From NCBI RefSeq assembly GCF_001662875.1, contig NZ_JPVZ01000001.1:558001-622000 (forward strand): a DNA stretch of 64,000 bases. The letters are read 5' to 3'. Every line of letters begins with the position of its first letter. Within the stretch, counting starts at the first letter, position 1. Shown here in pieces: positions 8,080 to 17,071 of the stretch. Below the pieces are notes generated by a model. That model saw nothing but the letters and a program-made list of their open reading frames with translations. It searched no databases and was not told where the DNA came from. Origin of the DNA: Thalassospira tepidiphila MCCC 1A03514. Its GTDB lineage: Bacteria > Pseudomonadota > Alphaproteobacteria > Rhodospirillales > Thalassospiraceae. The translations under genes were made by a program, and so were the position numbers.

Positions 8080-9174
8080 TCAATCCGCCAGTACCCGAAT
8101 GGAATCAGGGGACATAGTGATGCCAACACGTTCGCCTTGGGCGAAATCGGCCTTCGCACCCGATCCGTTTTGCATCCGGACTGTCAAAAGGGCGTCATTA
8201 CCCAGATCAATCTGATAGGTCGTATCCGTGCCAAAATAGATGACGGTGGAAACGGTCCCGACAAGCTGATTGTCCCCGGCCTGGCTTTCTGCAACCAGTC
8301 CAAGACGTTCCGGACGGACTGAAACAGTGACCTCGCCACTGCGTTGACTGGACACATCCTGTGTCAGTTCAATCACCTGACCACCGCCAAGCTTTACGGC
8401 ACGTTTGCCAGCGCCATCATCGACAAGATTGCCAACAAGGAAATTACTGTCGCCGATAAAGTCGGCAACAAAGCGGTGGGTCGGGGCTTCATAGATTTCA
8501 CGTGGCGCACCGATCTGAAGAATTTCTCCCGATTTCATAACCGCAATGCGGTCTGACATCGCCAGTGCTTCTTCCTGATCATGGGTGACAAAAACAAAGG
8601 TGATCCCGGTTTCTGTCTGCAGGCGTTTGAGTTCGACCTGCATTTCCTTGCGCAATTTCAGATCAAGTGCCGACAGCGGTTCATCAAGCAGCAAAACCTT
8701 TGGCGCGGGTGCCAATGCACGTGCCAGTGCAATACGTTGCTGCTGACCACCGGAAAGCTGGCTTGGCACGCGGTCGCCATATTGGGCGAGCCGCACAAGT
8801 TCAAGCATCTCTTCGGCGCGATCATCGGCCTGTTTGCGCGCCACACCCTGCATTTCAAGACCGAACGTGATGTTCTGCCGGACCGTCAGATGCGGGAAAA
8901 GTGCATAGGATTGAAACACCGTGTTGATTGGCCGCTTGTAAGGCGGAAGGTCATTTAGCGCCTTTCCTTCGAGCAAAATTTGCCCCGAAGTCGCCTGTTC
9001 GAACCCGCCGATCAGACGCAGCAAAGTCGTTTTGCCACAGCCCGAAGGACCCAACATGGTGAAAAACTCATTCTGAAAGATATCAACAGATACGTCGTCC
9101 AGTGCCGTGACTTTATCGGCACCCGACCCAAATGTTTTTCCAACAGACTTTGCCGAAATGACTACTTCTGACAT
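8080..9174 (-). CDS. polyamine-type ABC transporter ATP-binding protein (PotA-like)
   Basis: Cytoplasmic ATPase of 364 aa powering the importer. Visible motifs are Walker A GPSGCGKTTLLR, Q-loop, signature LSGGQQQRIALARAL, Walker B KVLLLDEPLSALD and the switch histidine in FVTHDQEEALAMSD. The C-terminal ~100 residues form a TOBE-type regulatory domain, as in PotA/PotG. I placed the start at 9174 (MSEVVISAKSVGK) because GGGGAAG lies 7 nt upstream. The reading frame runs 41 codons further but those residues do not look like family sequence. It is the first gene of the minus-strand operon that ends with the ketopantoate-reductase-like gene. Confidence 0.9.
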   Translation of the reverse strand: MSEVVISAKSVGKTFGSGADKVTALDDVSVDIFQNEFFTMLGPSGCGKTTLLRLIGGFEQATSGQILLEGKALNDLPPYKRPINTVFQSYALFPHLTVRQNITFGLEMQGVARKQADDRAEEMLELVRLAQYGDRVPSQLSGGQQQRIALARALAPAPKVLLLDEPLSALDLKLRKEMQVELKRLQTETGITFVFVTHDQEEALAMSDRIAVMKSGEILQIGAPREIYEAPTHRFVADFIGDSNFLVGNLVDDGAGKRAVKLGGGQVIELTQDVSSQRSGEVTVSVRPERLGLVAESQAGDNQLVGTVSTVIYFGTDTTYQIDLGNDALLTVRMQNGSGAKADFAQGERVGITMSPDSIRVLAD

Positions 9175-9424
9175 GCACTTCCCCGAATTTGTATTTTGTA
9201 AAATGATATAAAATCTACAGAGACTTGCAATCCGGTGGTCGAGAAAGCGTCGATATTTACAGAAGTTCCGCAATATCCGCCTTAAAATGGCATCCAAACT
9301 GGTTCTGATTGCGTCATATAGACACTTTACAAAATAATGTGCCGCGCACTATTCCCGCAAAACGGGGACTTCTGAGGCAGAAAGACAATCAGAGGACACC
9401 AAACGCGCGGAAATCCCCGTCAAA

Positions 9425-10648
9425 TCAGACAATGCCGGCGTCACGCAGCTTGGCAATCTGGTCATCACTAAGGCCAGCCACCTTGCGCAAGATTTCATCG
9501 CTGTGTTGCCCCAGCATCGGCGGGGCTTTTTCATCCGTGATCGGTGTTTTGGAAAACTTTATCGGGTTGGCGACTGTCGGGACAGTTCCGGCCGTCGGAT
9601 GATCAAGCTGCTTGACCATACCGCGATGCTTGACCTGCGGGTTATCAAACACACGATCAAGGGTATTGATCGGACCGCAGGGTACATTGGCCTTTTCAAG
9701 CGCATCAATCCATGCGTCGGTGGTTTTGGTCACCATTGCCTGACGGATTAGCGGCACCAGTTCAGTGCGATTGGCCACCCGTTTGCGGTTGGTGGCATAA
9801 CGTTCATCAAGCGGCAAGGCATCAAGACCCGCCACCGCGCAGAAGCTTTTGAACTGGCTGTCATTGCCAACCGCCAGGATCAGATAGCCATCGGCCGTCG
9901 GAAAGGCTTCGTAAGGCACGATATTGGGATGCGCATTGCCAAGACGGCCCGGCGCATTACCGGTTGCAAGATAGTTCATCGCCTGATTGGCAAGAACGGC
10001 GGTCTGCACATCCAAAAGGGCGAGATCGATATACTGCCCCTCGCCCGTTGCATCGCGGTGACGGAGGGCGGCCAGAATGCCAATCGTTGCGTAAAGTCCG
10101 GTAAAGATATCGGCAACCGCAACGCCAACCTTCATCGGCTGCCCACCCGGGGCACTATCGGGCGCACCGGTAATGCTCATCAACCCGCCCATGCCCTGGA
10201 TCATAAAGTCATAGCCCGGCCGGTCCTTATAGGGGCCGTCCTGACCAAAACCGGTGATCGAGCAATAGACGAGTTTCGGGTTCACCTTTGATAGGGTCGC
10301 ATAATCAAGGCCGTATTTGGCAAGCCCGCCGACCTTGAAGTTTTCCAGAACCACATCACTTTCGGCCGCAAGATTGCGCACGATCTCCTGGCCTTCGGGC
10401 TTGGTGATGTCGATGGTGAGCGACTTCTTGCCACGGTTCGCCGTCAGGTAATAGGCCGCCTCGGTGGTGTCATTGCCATTGGCATCCTTGGCAAAGGGCG
10501 GGCCCCAGCCACGGGTATCATCACCGGCACCGGGACGTTCGATCTTGATGACCTCGGCCCCCATATCGGCAAGGGTCTGACTGGCCCACGGCCCGGCCAG
10601 TACGCGCGAAAGGTCAAGAACACGAAGCCCGGAAAGTGCGCCAGTCAT
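9425..10648 (-). CDS. class III CoA-transferase (CaiB/BaiF), probable succinyl-CoA:glutarate CoA-transferase
   Basis: Cytoplasmic enzyme of 407 aa that moves CoA between carboxylic acids through an aspartyl-CoA intermediate. The catalytic aspartate is D147 in RPGYDFMIQGMGG. The opening LSGLRVLDLSRVLAGPWASQTLADMGAEVIKIERPG is diagnostic of the family. The family alone does not fix the substrate. The neighbouring glutaryl-CoA dehydrogenase gene, upstream on the same strand with a 104-bp gap, points to activation of glutarate with succinyl-CoA, the step known from human SUGCT and bacterial glutarate degradation. A GC-rich hairpin lies between the two genes. Confidence 0.82.
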   Translation of the reverse strand: MTGALSGLRVLDLSRVLAGPWASQTLADMGAEVIKIERPGAGDDTRGWGPPFAKDANGNDTTEAAYYLTANRGKKSLTIDITKPEGQEIVRNLAAESDVVLENFKVGGLAKYGLDYATLSKVNPKLVYCSITGFGQDGPYKDRPGYDFMIQGMGGLMSITGAPDSAPGGQPMKVGVAVADIFTGLYATIGILAALRHRDATGEGQYIDLALLDVQTAVLANQAMNYLATGNAPGRLGNAHPNIVPYEAFPTADGYLILAVGNDSQFKSFCAVAGLDALPLDERYATNRKRVANRTELVPLIRQAMVTKTTDAWIDALEKANVPCGPINTLDRVFDNPQVKHRGMVKQLDHPTAGTVPTVANPIKFSKTPITDEKAPPMLGQHSDEILRKVAGLSDDQIAKLRDAGIV

Positions 10649-10707
10649 CTGAATATCCCGAAATATCGACTTGGAAAAAGGCAGCTGGGAAAAGCAGCTG
10701 GAATCAA

Positions 10708-10739
10708 ATCGGGCGGCAACATTTCTGCCGCCGCCCGAT
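10708..10739 (-). repeat. intercistronic hairpin between gcdH and CoA-transferase genes
   Basis: Perfect 10-bp inverted repeat ATCGGGCGGC (10708-10717) and GCCGCCCGAT (10730-10739), 12-nt loop, just after the glutaryl-CoA dehydrogenase stop. The transcribed strand has no T-run after it, so it may attenuate or stabilise rather than fully terminate. Confidence 0.5.
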
Positions 10740-10752
10740 CAAGCTTTTGGGA

Positions 10753-11943
10753 TCAAGCCTCTGCGGTAAAGGCCTGAAGTCCGGTCTGCGCCCGCCCAAG
10801 GATCAGGGCGTGAACATCATGGGTACCTTCATAGGTATTGACCGCTTCAAGGTTCATCGCATGACGGATGACATGGAATTCATCGGCGATACCGTTACCG
10901 CCATGCATGTCACGGGCAACACGGGCAATATCAAGCGCCTTGCCACAGTTGTTACGCTTCATCAGCGAAATCGCTTCCGGTGCGCCCTTGCCTTCGTCAA
11001 GCAGACGACCGACCTGAAGCGCGCCCTGCAGGCCAAGAGTGATTTCGGTTTGCATGTTAGCCAGTTTCAGCTGGATCAGCTGGTTCGCCGCAAGCGGACG
11101 ACCGAACTGTTTACGATCCATGGTGTACTGACGAGCGGCGTGCCAGCAGAATTCAGCAGCACCCATCGCACCCCAAGCAATGCCATAACGTGCCTTGTTC
11201 AGGCAACCGAACGGACCGCCAAGGCCCTTGGCATTCGGCAGCATGTTTTCTTCGGGCACGAAAACATTATCCATAACGATTTCGCCGGTGATCGATGCAC
11301 GCAGCGAAAACTTGCCTTCGATCTTTGGTGCCGACAGACCCTTCATATCCTTTTCAAGGATGAAGCCACGAATGACGCCTTCGTCATCCTTGGCCCAGAC
11401 GACAAATACGTCTGCGATCGGGCTGTTGGTGATCCACATTTTGGCCCCCGACAGGGTAAAGCCACCATCGGCCTTGCGTGCACGGGTTTTCATACCGCCC
11501 GGATCGGAACCGTGATCCGGCTCGGTCAGGCCAAAGCAACCAACCCATTCACCGGTTGCCAGTTTCGGAAGGTATTTCTTGCGCTGTTCTTCGCTGCCAT
11601 AGGCATAAATCGGATGCATCACGAGCGAGCTCTGCACCGACATTGCCGAGCGATAACCGGAATCAACGCGTTCAACTTCACGGGCCACCAGACCATAGGC
11701 GACATGGTTAACACCCGGTCCGCCGTATTCCTCGGGGATGGTTGGGCCTAGCAGGCCAAGTTCACCCATCTCGGTCATGATTTCACGATGGAAAATCTCA
11801 TGACGGTTGGCTTCCAGAACGCGGGTCTGGAGGTTTTCCTGACAATATGCACGGGCCGCATCGCGGATCATGCGTTCGTCTTCGCTCAACTGCTCTTCAA
11901 GCAGGAGCGGATCTTCCCAATGAAACGGTGCGCGGCTTGCCAT
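10753..11943 (-). CDS. gcdH: glutaryl-CoA dehydrogenase
   Basis: FAD enzyme of 396 aa that oxidises and decarboxylates glutaryl-CoA to crotonyl-CoA in lysine, tryptophan and glutarate breakdown. The near-C-terminal stretch [24 protein letters not shown] carries the catalytic base E372 in the context specific for glutaryl-CoA rather than other acyl-CoA dehydrogenases. The RS-containing segment [15 protein letters not shown] is also typical of GCDH. The flavin and acyl-CoA signature blocks ([34 protein letters not shown]) are present and length is normal. It is divergent from a GcvA-type LysR gene, probably its regulator, and upstream of a class III CoA-transferase gene. Confidence 0.93.
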   Translation of the reverse strand: MASRAPFHWEDPLLLEEQLSEDERMIRDAARAYCQENLQTRVLEANRHEIFHREIMTEMGELGLLGPTIPEEYGGPGVNHVAYGLVAREVERVDSGYRSAMSVQSSLVMHPIYAYGSEEQRKKYLPKLATGEWVGCFGLTEPDHGSDPGGMKTRARKADGGFTLSGAKMWITNSPIADVFVVWAKDDEGVIRGFILEKDMKGLSAPKIEGKFSLRASITGEIVMDNVFVPEENMLPNAKGLGGPFGCLNKARYGIAWGAMGAAEFCWHAARQYTMDRKQFGRPLAANQLIQLKLANMQTEITLGLQGALQVGRLLDEGKGAPEAISLMKRNNCGKALDIARVARDMHGGNGIADEFHVIRHAMNLEAVNTYEGTHDVHALILGRAQTGLQAFTAEA

Positions 11944-12111
11944 TCACATGGTCCTTTATGAATTTTTCTACAGAAAGCAGGGGCAGCGCCATAGAAGGGC
12001 GAGATGACGCTACCCCTGAAAAGCTTAGTTGCTTATGGGTTAAAGCTAGGAACTCACCAGCCAACTTGCAAATGATAAAAGTGATGCAGATCATGCAAAA
12101 AACTCATAAAC

Positions 12112-12137
12112 TATCCTGAATTGATCACATCAGGATA
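12112..12137. promoter_or_regulatory. inverted repeat at LysR-type gene start (probable operator)
   Basis: Perfect 8-bp arms TATCCTGA (12112-12119) and TCAGGATA (12130-12137) with a 10-bp spacer, in the divergent gcdH/LysR region. The right arm contains the ribosome binding site AGGA of the LysR-type gene. The inner TGA-N10-TCA fits the loose T-N11-A rule for LysR-family operators, so autoregulation is likely; this is an inference. Confidence 0.5.
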
Positions 12138-12142
12138 TCGTC

Positions 12143-13075
12143 TTGGCCCGTCGCATTCCCAGCCTGAAGGCACTGAGTTGCTTTGAACAGACTGCCCGGT
12201 TTGGCAGCGCATCGCGCGCCGCAGAGGAACTTTATCTGACACAAAGTGCGGTTAGTCGCCAAATACAGGGCCTTGAAACTTGGCTTGGCTGCAAGCTTTT
12301 TGCCCGCGAAAAGCAGCGATTGGTCTTAACGCCAGAAGGCGAAAGTTATCTGCAATCCATCCGACCGGCCCTTGATCAGCTTGAAAGTGCGACCTTGACC
12401 CTGTTGTCAGGTGGTTCGGAAAGCGGGGTTTTGACGGTTGCCGCGCCGCCGACATTCGGGTCGCGCTGCCTTATTCCATTATTGCCTGACTTCCGGGCCA
12501 GATATCCCGACATTGCGATCAATTTCATTTCGCGGATCGGCATGCCCGATTTTGATCGTGAACAGATCGATATCGCGGTTCTGTTTGGTGAAGGAAAGTG
12601 GTCGGAGCTTGATGCCCACATCCTGCATGGCGAGGAAATGGTCCCGATCTGCAGCCCGCAACTGGTTGCCAACCTGGGACGCACGCCACAGCCAGAAGAC
12701 TTGCGAAACTTTCCGTTACTGCATATCGCAACCCGGCCGCGCGGTTGGGCCGATTGGCTTGCAGCAAGCGGGCTTAGTGATATTGACGGTGAAAACGGCC
12801 CGAAGTTTGAACATTTCACCATGGCGATGCAGGCCGCCGTTGCCGGACTTGGTGTGGCGTTGTTGCCGACCTTTGCGATCACCGATGAGCTGGCAACCGG
12901 CCGGATTATCGCCCCGTTCGGCCAACCCAAGGCCAGTCCGTTTCACTATTACGCCTGCTGCCCGAAAAGCCGCGCGCGGCTTCCCAAGATCCGGGCTTTT
13001 ATGAACTGGCTTGATCAACTTGATACGGTAAAGAACCTTGCCCGTGAAATTGCCATGCAGGGCAAACTGGCCTGA
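12143..13075 (+). CDS. LysR family transcriptional regulator, GcvA/GcdR-like
   Basis: Regulator of 310 aa with an N-terminal winged helix-turn-helix (residues 1-62: IPSLKALSCFEQTARFGSASRAAEELYLTQSAVSRQIQGLE) and a C-terminal substrate-binding domain from about residue 92. The start is TTG at 12143, supported by AGGAT 9 nt upstream and by the family opening 'ARRIPSLKAL'. It diverges from the glutaryl-CoA dehydrogenase gene, so it likely controls that operon in response to glutarate or glutaryl-CoA, as GcdR does in pseudomonads. Its stop codon directly abuts the stop of the convergent gene: the bases TGATCA hold both TGA codons. Confidence 0.88.
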   Translation: MARRIPSLKALSCFEQTARFGSASRAAEELYLTQSAVSRQIQGLETWLGCKLFAREKQRLVLTPEGESYLQSIRPALDQLESATLTLLSGGSESGVLTVAAPPTFGSRCLIPLLPDFRARYPDIAINFISRIGMPDFDREQIDIAVLFGEGKWSELDAHILHGEEMVPICSPQLVANLGRTPQPEDLRNFPLLHIATRPRGWADWLAASGLSDIDGENGPKFEHFTMAMQAAVAGLGVALLPTFAITDELATGRIIAPFGQPKASPFHYYACCPKSRARLPKIRAFMNWLDQLDTVKNLAREIAMQGKLA

Positions 13076-14527
13076 TCAGCTTGCCTTCTGATCGGCTGAT
13101 AGCGCACGCAGTGCATTCATCCCGCGGCGGCGCAGCACATCGGCATCTTCCGGACCATCGACAATCTCAAGCAAGCGTACCGTGGCCATCAAGTTTCGCT
13201 GCGCGTTCGGAACTTCTTCGGGTGTTAGACGGCGCATGCTGTCCACACCGGCGCGGCCGATCTGGTTGAGCTTCTTCTTTAGCTCCACCACCGCTTTGGC
13301 AGCCGAACTCTGGGCGGCAAGCACATCGGAAATGCGGGCGGTTTCGGCAATTGCCTCGGCCGATTTTTCAGCGGCCAGGACTTTCTCGTCATCGAATTCC
13401 TGCGAGAAGATCGGACGGGCAAGTGCACCACGCCCCGATCCCGGACCTTGAGCCGCTTCAAGTTTTGGCAAGGCATCAATCACGCGTTCCGGCGTTGCGC
13501 CAAACATCGTATCGGCAAGCGCGCGCGATACCCGACGACGGGTTTCAAGCAGCTTTTCACCCCAACGGCCATCCTTGCGGATTTTAAACTCTCGGGTGAT
13601 GCGGACAAATTCCGAAGCATACCAGCGGGCCAGTGACAGGATGTGAGCTTCGTCTTTGCCTGTGCCGACACCCTGTTCAATCTCGGTTACTGTCTCGGCC
13701 AACAGATCAATGATCAGATCGCCGGTTTCAGCAAGGTTGGTTTTCTCGATCGTGCGGTCATCAGACTTGGTCGACAGCACACGGATCAGCTTGAACAACT
13801 CGCTCGGTCGCAAAAGGCGCGCCAAAACCGCGAGCAGGAACATCGGCTCAAGCCCGGGCTTATCCTTTGAGATCGACATGAACAGGTCACGCAGCCATTT
13901 CACATCGCTTGCATCAAGCACCCTGATCGGTGCGGACGGGAAGCGTTCACGCAACTGCGCAATTTCGTCGCCAACCCGCAAGATCTTGCCGACTTCGGCA
14001 AAGGCCGTAAGATGAATGCGCGAGCCAAGCCGGGTTGCCAATGCGCGTTCCTGCTTCACCCCGGTATGAGAATTTTCAAGTTGATTCTCAATCGTCTGCG
14101 CCCCGATCTGCCAAAGCTTGCGCTCTGCGATGGCGAGTTTTGCAGTGTCGCGGGTCGCAGCAGCCTTGTCGATGTCCTTCATCGCCTGTTGAAACTCAGG
14201 ACCGCCGGATTCCACCACGACATTCCAGATTGGCATCAGTGATGACCGGCTGATCCGGATGCTTTTGTCATTCGGCTCGCCAGAGGTCAGCAAGTCTTCA
14301 AACGGATCGCAGAACTGACGCATCGGTGTCGGATAGCGTTCCGGTTTGAGCGATGCCAGACGCGGGCGCAGGATCTGAAGAATGGCTTCATGGGGCAATG
14401 GCAATTTGGGATCGGCACGATCACTTTCGATCGCGCGCGTGAAGCGGGCAATTTCGTTACTGCTGAGCGATTCAAACAGTTTGCCAAGTTGCGAAACGCC
14501 AAGCTTTCCGGCGTCTTCAATCTTCAT
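13076..14527 (-). CDS. conserved-looking protein of unknown function, 483 aa
   Basis: I do not recognise a family. The protein is soluble, predicted mostly helical, rich in Arg/Glu/Ala/Leu, without signal peptide or membrane segments. Residues about 390-440 (EKSAEAIAETARISDVLAAQSSAAKAVVELKKKLNQIGRAG) look like a coiled coil. A stretch near residue 365 (QGPGSGRGALARP) looks like a linker. It is the second gene of a two-gene unit: its ATG overlaps the stop of the preceding 388-aa gene by four bases (ATGA), so the two are co-translated and probably act together. No catalytic motif stands out. Codon use matches the neighbours, so recent transfer is not suggested. Confidence 0.8.
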   Translation of the reverse strand: MKIEDAGKLGVSQLGKLFESLSSNEIARFTRAIESDRADPKLPLPHEAILQILRPRLASLKPERYPTPMRQFCDPFEDLLTSGEPNDKSIRISRSSLMPIWNVVVESGGPEFQQAMKDIDKAAATRDTAKLAIAERKLWQIGAQTIENQLENSHTGVKQERALATRLGSRIHLTAFAEVGKILRVGDEIAQLRERFPSAPIRVLDASDVKWLRDLFMSISKDKPGLEPMFLLAVLARLLRPSELFKLIRVLSTKSDDRTIEKTNLAETGDLIIDLLAETVTEIEQGVGTGKDEAHILSLARWYASEFVRITREFKIRKDGRWGEKLLETRRRVSRALADTMFGATPERVIDALPKLEAAQGPGSGRGALARPIFSQEFDDEKVLAAEKSAEAIAETARISDVLAAQSSAAKAVVELKKKLNQIGRAGVDSMRRLTPEEVPNAQRNLMATVRLLEIVDGPEDADVLRRRGMNALRALSADQKAS

Positions 14528-15690
14528 GCCGACTGTCTCCTGAAGCGTTCGAGACGATCCATCATATCGGCGTCAATTTCACCACTGCCAAGCTTACGCA
14601 ATTCACCAGCCCAAAGCATCTGATTAACCCGTACATCAGCCCAGAACTGCTGTTCGGACTGCTCAATCTCTGAAAGCGGCAAGACCGGTGCAAAACTTGC
14701 GACTTCCTCGACGGTTTCGCGCTGTTTTGCGCGATCCGTCAGAGATCGCCTATCCCAGACATCAATCAGTTCCTGCCAACCATCAAGCAGCCACCAGAGA
14801 TACTCAATCGTTTCACCGATGGCCTTTTTGGCAGTTTCCCAATCCGTCAGAACCTTGCCAAGCTCGCTGTTCCAGCTATCAACTTCCTCGATGCGCTTCA
14901 AGGCATGATTACTTGTCGATCGGGTCGCGCTGACAATACGTCCGGCCATAAACCGGAAGTCGGACTGTTCGGAATTTGACCATTCCTCGATATCCTGGGC
15001 GAACTTTTTAAGCCCGTTGGCCAGAACGCGAAGCTGGCCCTGACATCCCTCAAGGTCAAGACCGACCGGGGCGATCATCTTGCTCCATTCGCCAAGGCTA
15101 TCAATGATGGTGTCATTGGCGACCTTGTGCTCGGATGCAAAGCGGTTCAGCGCCCGTCGAGCGCGAATTTGACCTTCGGTGGTCATCAATTCTTCGCGCT
15201 TCATGTCCTTGACAGCATCACCACCAAGTTGGCGCAAGGCCTGATGAAGAACCGCCATCTGCCCAAGTTCGCGTGATGCTTTTTCCGTCCAGTTGCGCCG
15301 CGTGCAGGTGCGCGCCAGTTCCACCCCGCCAACGCCGGTACTGCCAACGTCGCGGCTATGCTCCAGAACCGTTTGCGGACGCACATCCTCCAACTCGATA
15401 AGGCGGTCGTAAAGCATGCGGTCATGAACCGAAAGATCGAACACTTCGCGCAGTGTATCGAGCGGCAACTCATAGGTCCCAAGTCCGCCAGACAGACCGG
15501 GCAACATGATCATTTTACGTCCGGCCTTGCCAATGGAAACGCGCGCGTAACGCAGGGTCTTGGTCGTAAACGGAGTCCTGACACCGCGCGAAGCGAATGT
15601 TTGCGGCAGGCACGCCAAAGGATCGTCCGGCACCTCATGCGGTTCAGGAGACTTGTGGCTGACGGAATTTACGATCTTCTGTTTATTCAT
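14524..15690 (-). CDS. conserved-looking protein of unknown function, 388 aa
   Basis: I do not recognise a family. The N-terminal ~40 residues are polar and probably disordered. Residues about 45-130 contain a glycine-rich part (MIMLPGLSGGLGTYELP and DVGSTGVGGVELART) that might be a small folded domain, and the rest is helical and Trp-rich near residue 300 (YLWWLLDGWQELIDVWDRR). There is no signal peptide or membrane helix. It is the first gene of a unit with the 483-aa gene, joined by an ATGA overlap. The ribosome binding site is weak. A 10-bp inverted repeat lies about 155-195 bp upstream. Confidence 0.78.
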   Translation of the reverse strand: MNKQKIVNSVSHKSPEPHEVPDDPLACLPQTFASRGVRTPFTTKTLRYARVSIGKAGRKMIMLPGLSGGLGTYELPLDTLREVFDLSVHDRMLYDRLIELEDVRPQTVLEHSRDVGSTGVGGVELARTCTRRNWTEKASRELGQMAVLHQALRQLGGDAVKDMKREELMTTEGQIRARRALNRFASEHKVANDTIIDSLGEWSKMIAPVGLDLEGCQGQLRVLANGLKKFAQDIEEWSNSEQSDFRFMAGRIVSATRSTSNHALKRIEEVDSWNSELGKVLTDWETAKKAIGETIEYLWWLLDGWQELIDVWDRRSLTDRAKQRETVEEVASFAPVLPLSEIEQSEQQFWADVRVNQMLWAGELRKLGSGEIDADMMDRLERFRRQSA

Positions 15691-15844
15691 TCTTGGCTTT
15701 GGCTAAGCGGTATCGGCGCTAATGTCTGATGGTTACCCTGACGCCCCTTTAAGGGCAGGATTCCCGGCGTAAGAAAGCAGTACGTAATGAACATCTTGTC
15801 ATTTTGGCCAGAAATTCTCGGGACAACTTAGACTACCCCGACAA

Positions 15845-15884
15845 GGTGGTAATTACATTAACAACCTTCCCCGAAATTACCACC
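15845..15884. repeat. 10-bp inverted repeat in hmgA/unknown-operon gap
   Basis: Perfect arms GGTGGTAATT (15845-15854) and AATTACCACC (15875-15884), 20-nt spacer, in the 244-bp gap after homogentisate dioxygenase and before the unknown two-gene unit. The spacer is long for a terminator and no T-run follows, so an operator for the unknown unit is possible. Confidence 0.4.
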
Positions 15885-15934
15885 ATCAACTGGCGGCGCC
15901 AAATTGCCATTTTTCACCGAATGTCAGCAAGTCC

Positions 15935-17071
15935 TTATAGTGTCTCTTGCGCTTTTTCCCACGTTTTCACATACGCCTTCCATTCCGCACCATCAGGAAT
16001 GGATTCATCAACCGTCAGGAATGCCCGACTGTCGATCATGATGGCCACTTCTTCGGTTTCCACCGGTGCCTTGACCATCTTTTTCTGATAGGCGCTTGGA
16101 TGCGGTCCGTGCGGGAAACCGCTTGGATGGAATGTTGCCATTCCGGCCTTTATTTCGCCGCGACTGAAGAACTCGCCTCGGTGATAAAAGATGAACTCAT
16201 CTGCATCTTCGTTCGAATGATAGAACGGCACACGCATGATACCGGACTCGCCCTCTCCAACCTTGGGGATGAAGGTGCTGATTGAAAAGGTCTCTGTGAC
16301 AAAGGTGCACGACGCTGCGGGCGGCGTTCTCTGACCGTCGGAGCGATGTTTTGCAAGGTCGCGCCAATTCAGTTTCACCACACAAAGATCACCTTCCCAA
16401 CCAACCGCGTCCAGCGGATTGAAAGGATAGGTCAGGGTCGAAACCTGCCCACGGCGCTTGATGTGAATTTCCCAGAAGGCATCGTCTTGCTGGGCAATGA
16501 AGGCATCATCAATTCTGGGCAAGGTAAATAGCATCGGATTAATCGCGCTTGGCCCGCCCTGCGATGCATCCGGCAGCTTGAAAGCAGATGCCGTTGCCTC
16601 GATCATCATGAATTCTGAAAGTTCAGATGGCTCAATCCGCCAGGCGGTGCCGCGCGGTAAAAGGATATAGTCCCCGTCGCAATAGGGTAGATGACCGTAA
16701 TCGCAAAACAGCGCCCCGGCCCCATTGTGAACAAATATCAGCGTATCGCCATCCGCATTACGGGCAAGCGCATGCATTTTACTTTCCGTTTTCCAGTAAC
16801 GGGCTTCCAGATGATCATTATGAAGCACCCGACGGGCCTGCAATGGACAGGCCGGGCCTGGTGAAAGCTTGCCAAGGGAAAAAGCACGTGGTCGTAAAGG
16901 ACCTTCAAATGTCGCCCAACCGGCCGGCGGGTGACGATGATAAATTTGCGCTGACGGCCCCTCGAAACCGGCACGCCCGACTTCGCGTTGATATGTTTTT
17001 TGGTCGCCTTGCCCATCAGAGCGCGCGACACATTGACCTTCGCTGTTTGGAAGCCTGATCCAGTTCGTCAT
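15935..17071 (-). CDS. hmgA: homogentisate 1,2-dioxygenase family protein
   Basis: Fe(II) dioxygenase of the cupin-fold homogentisate family, 378 aa, opening the ring of homogentisate to maleylacetoacetate in tyrosine/phenylalanine breakdown. The C-terminal part shows the metal-site pattern: YHSNEDADEFIFYHRGEFF followed by GMATFHPSGFPHGPHPSAY, matching the family's His/Glu/His ligands. It is shorter than the ~440-aa human-type enzyme, as in many alphaproteobacteria, so a related aromatic substrate cannot be ruled out. Start at 17071 (MTNWIRLP) is set by GGGAGGA 5 nt upstream; 18 further in-frame codons are not used. No fahA or maiA gene lies beside it. Confidence 0.82.
   Translation of the reverse strand: MTNWIRLPNSEGQCVARSDGQGDQKTYQREVGRAGFEGPSAQIYHRHPPAGWATFEGPLRPRAFSLGKLSPGPACPLQARRVLHNDHLEARYWKTESKMHALARNADGDTLIFVHNGAGALFCDYGHLPYCDGDYILLPRGTAWRIEPSELSEFMMIEATASAFKLPDASQGGPSAINPMLFTLPRIDDAFIAQQDDAFWEIHIKRRGQVSTLTYPFNPLDAVGWEGDLCVVKLNWRDLAKHRSDGQRTPPAASCTFVTETFSISTFIPKVGEGESGIMRVPFYHSNEDADEFIFYHRGEFFSRGEIKAGMATFHPSGFPHGPHPSAYQKKMVKAPVETEEVAIMIDSRAFLTVDESIPDGAEWKAYVKTWEKAQETL

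Noticed and set aside
10636-11751. 371-codon open frame opposite gcdH
   Set aside because: Shadow of gcdH, which carries diagnostic catalytic sequence.
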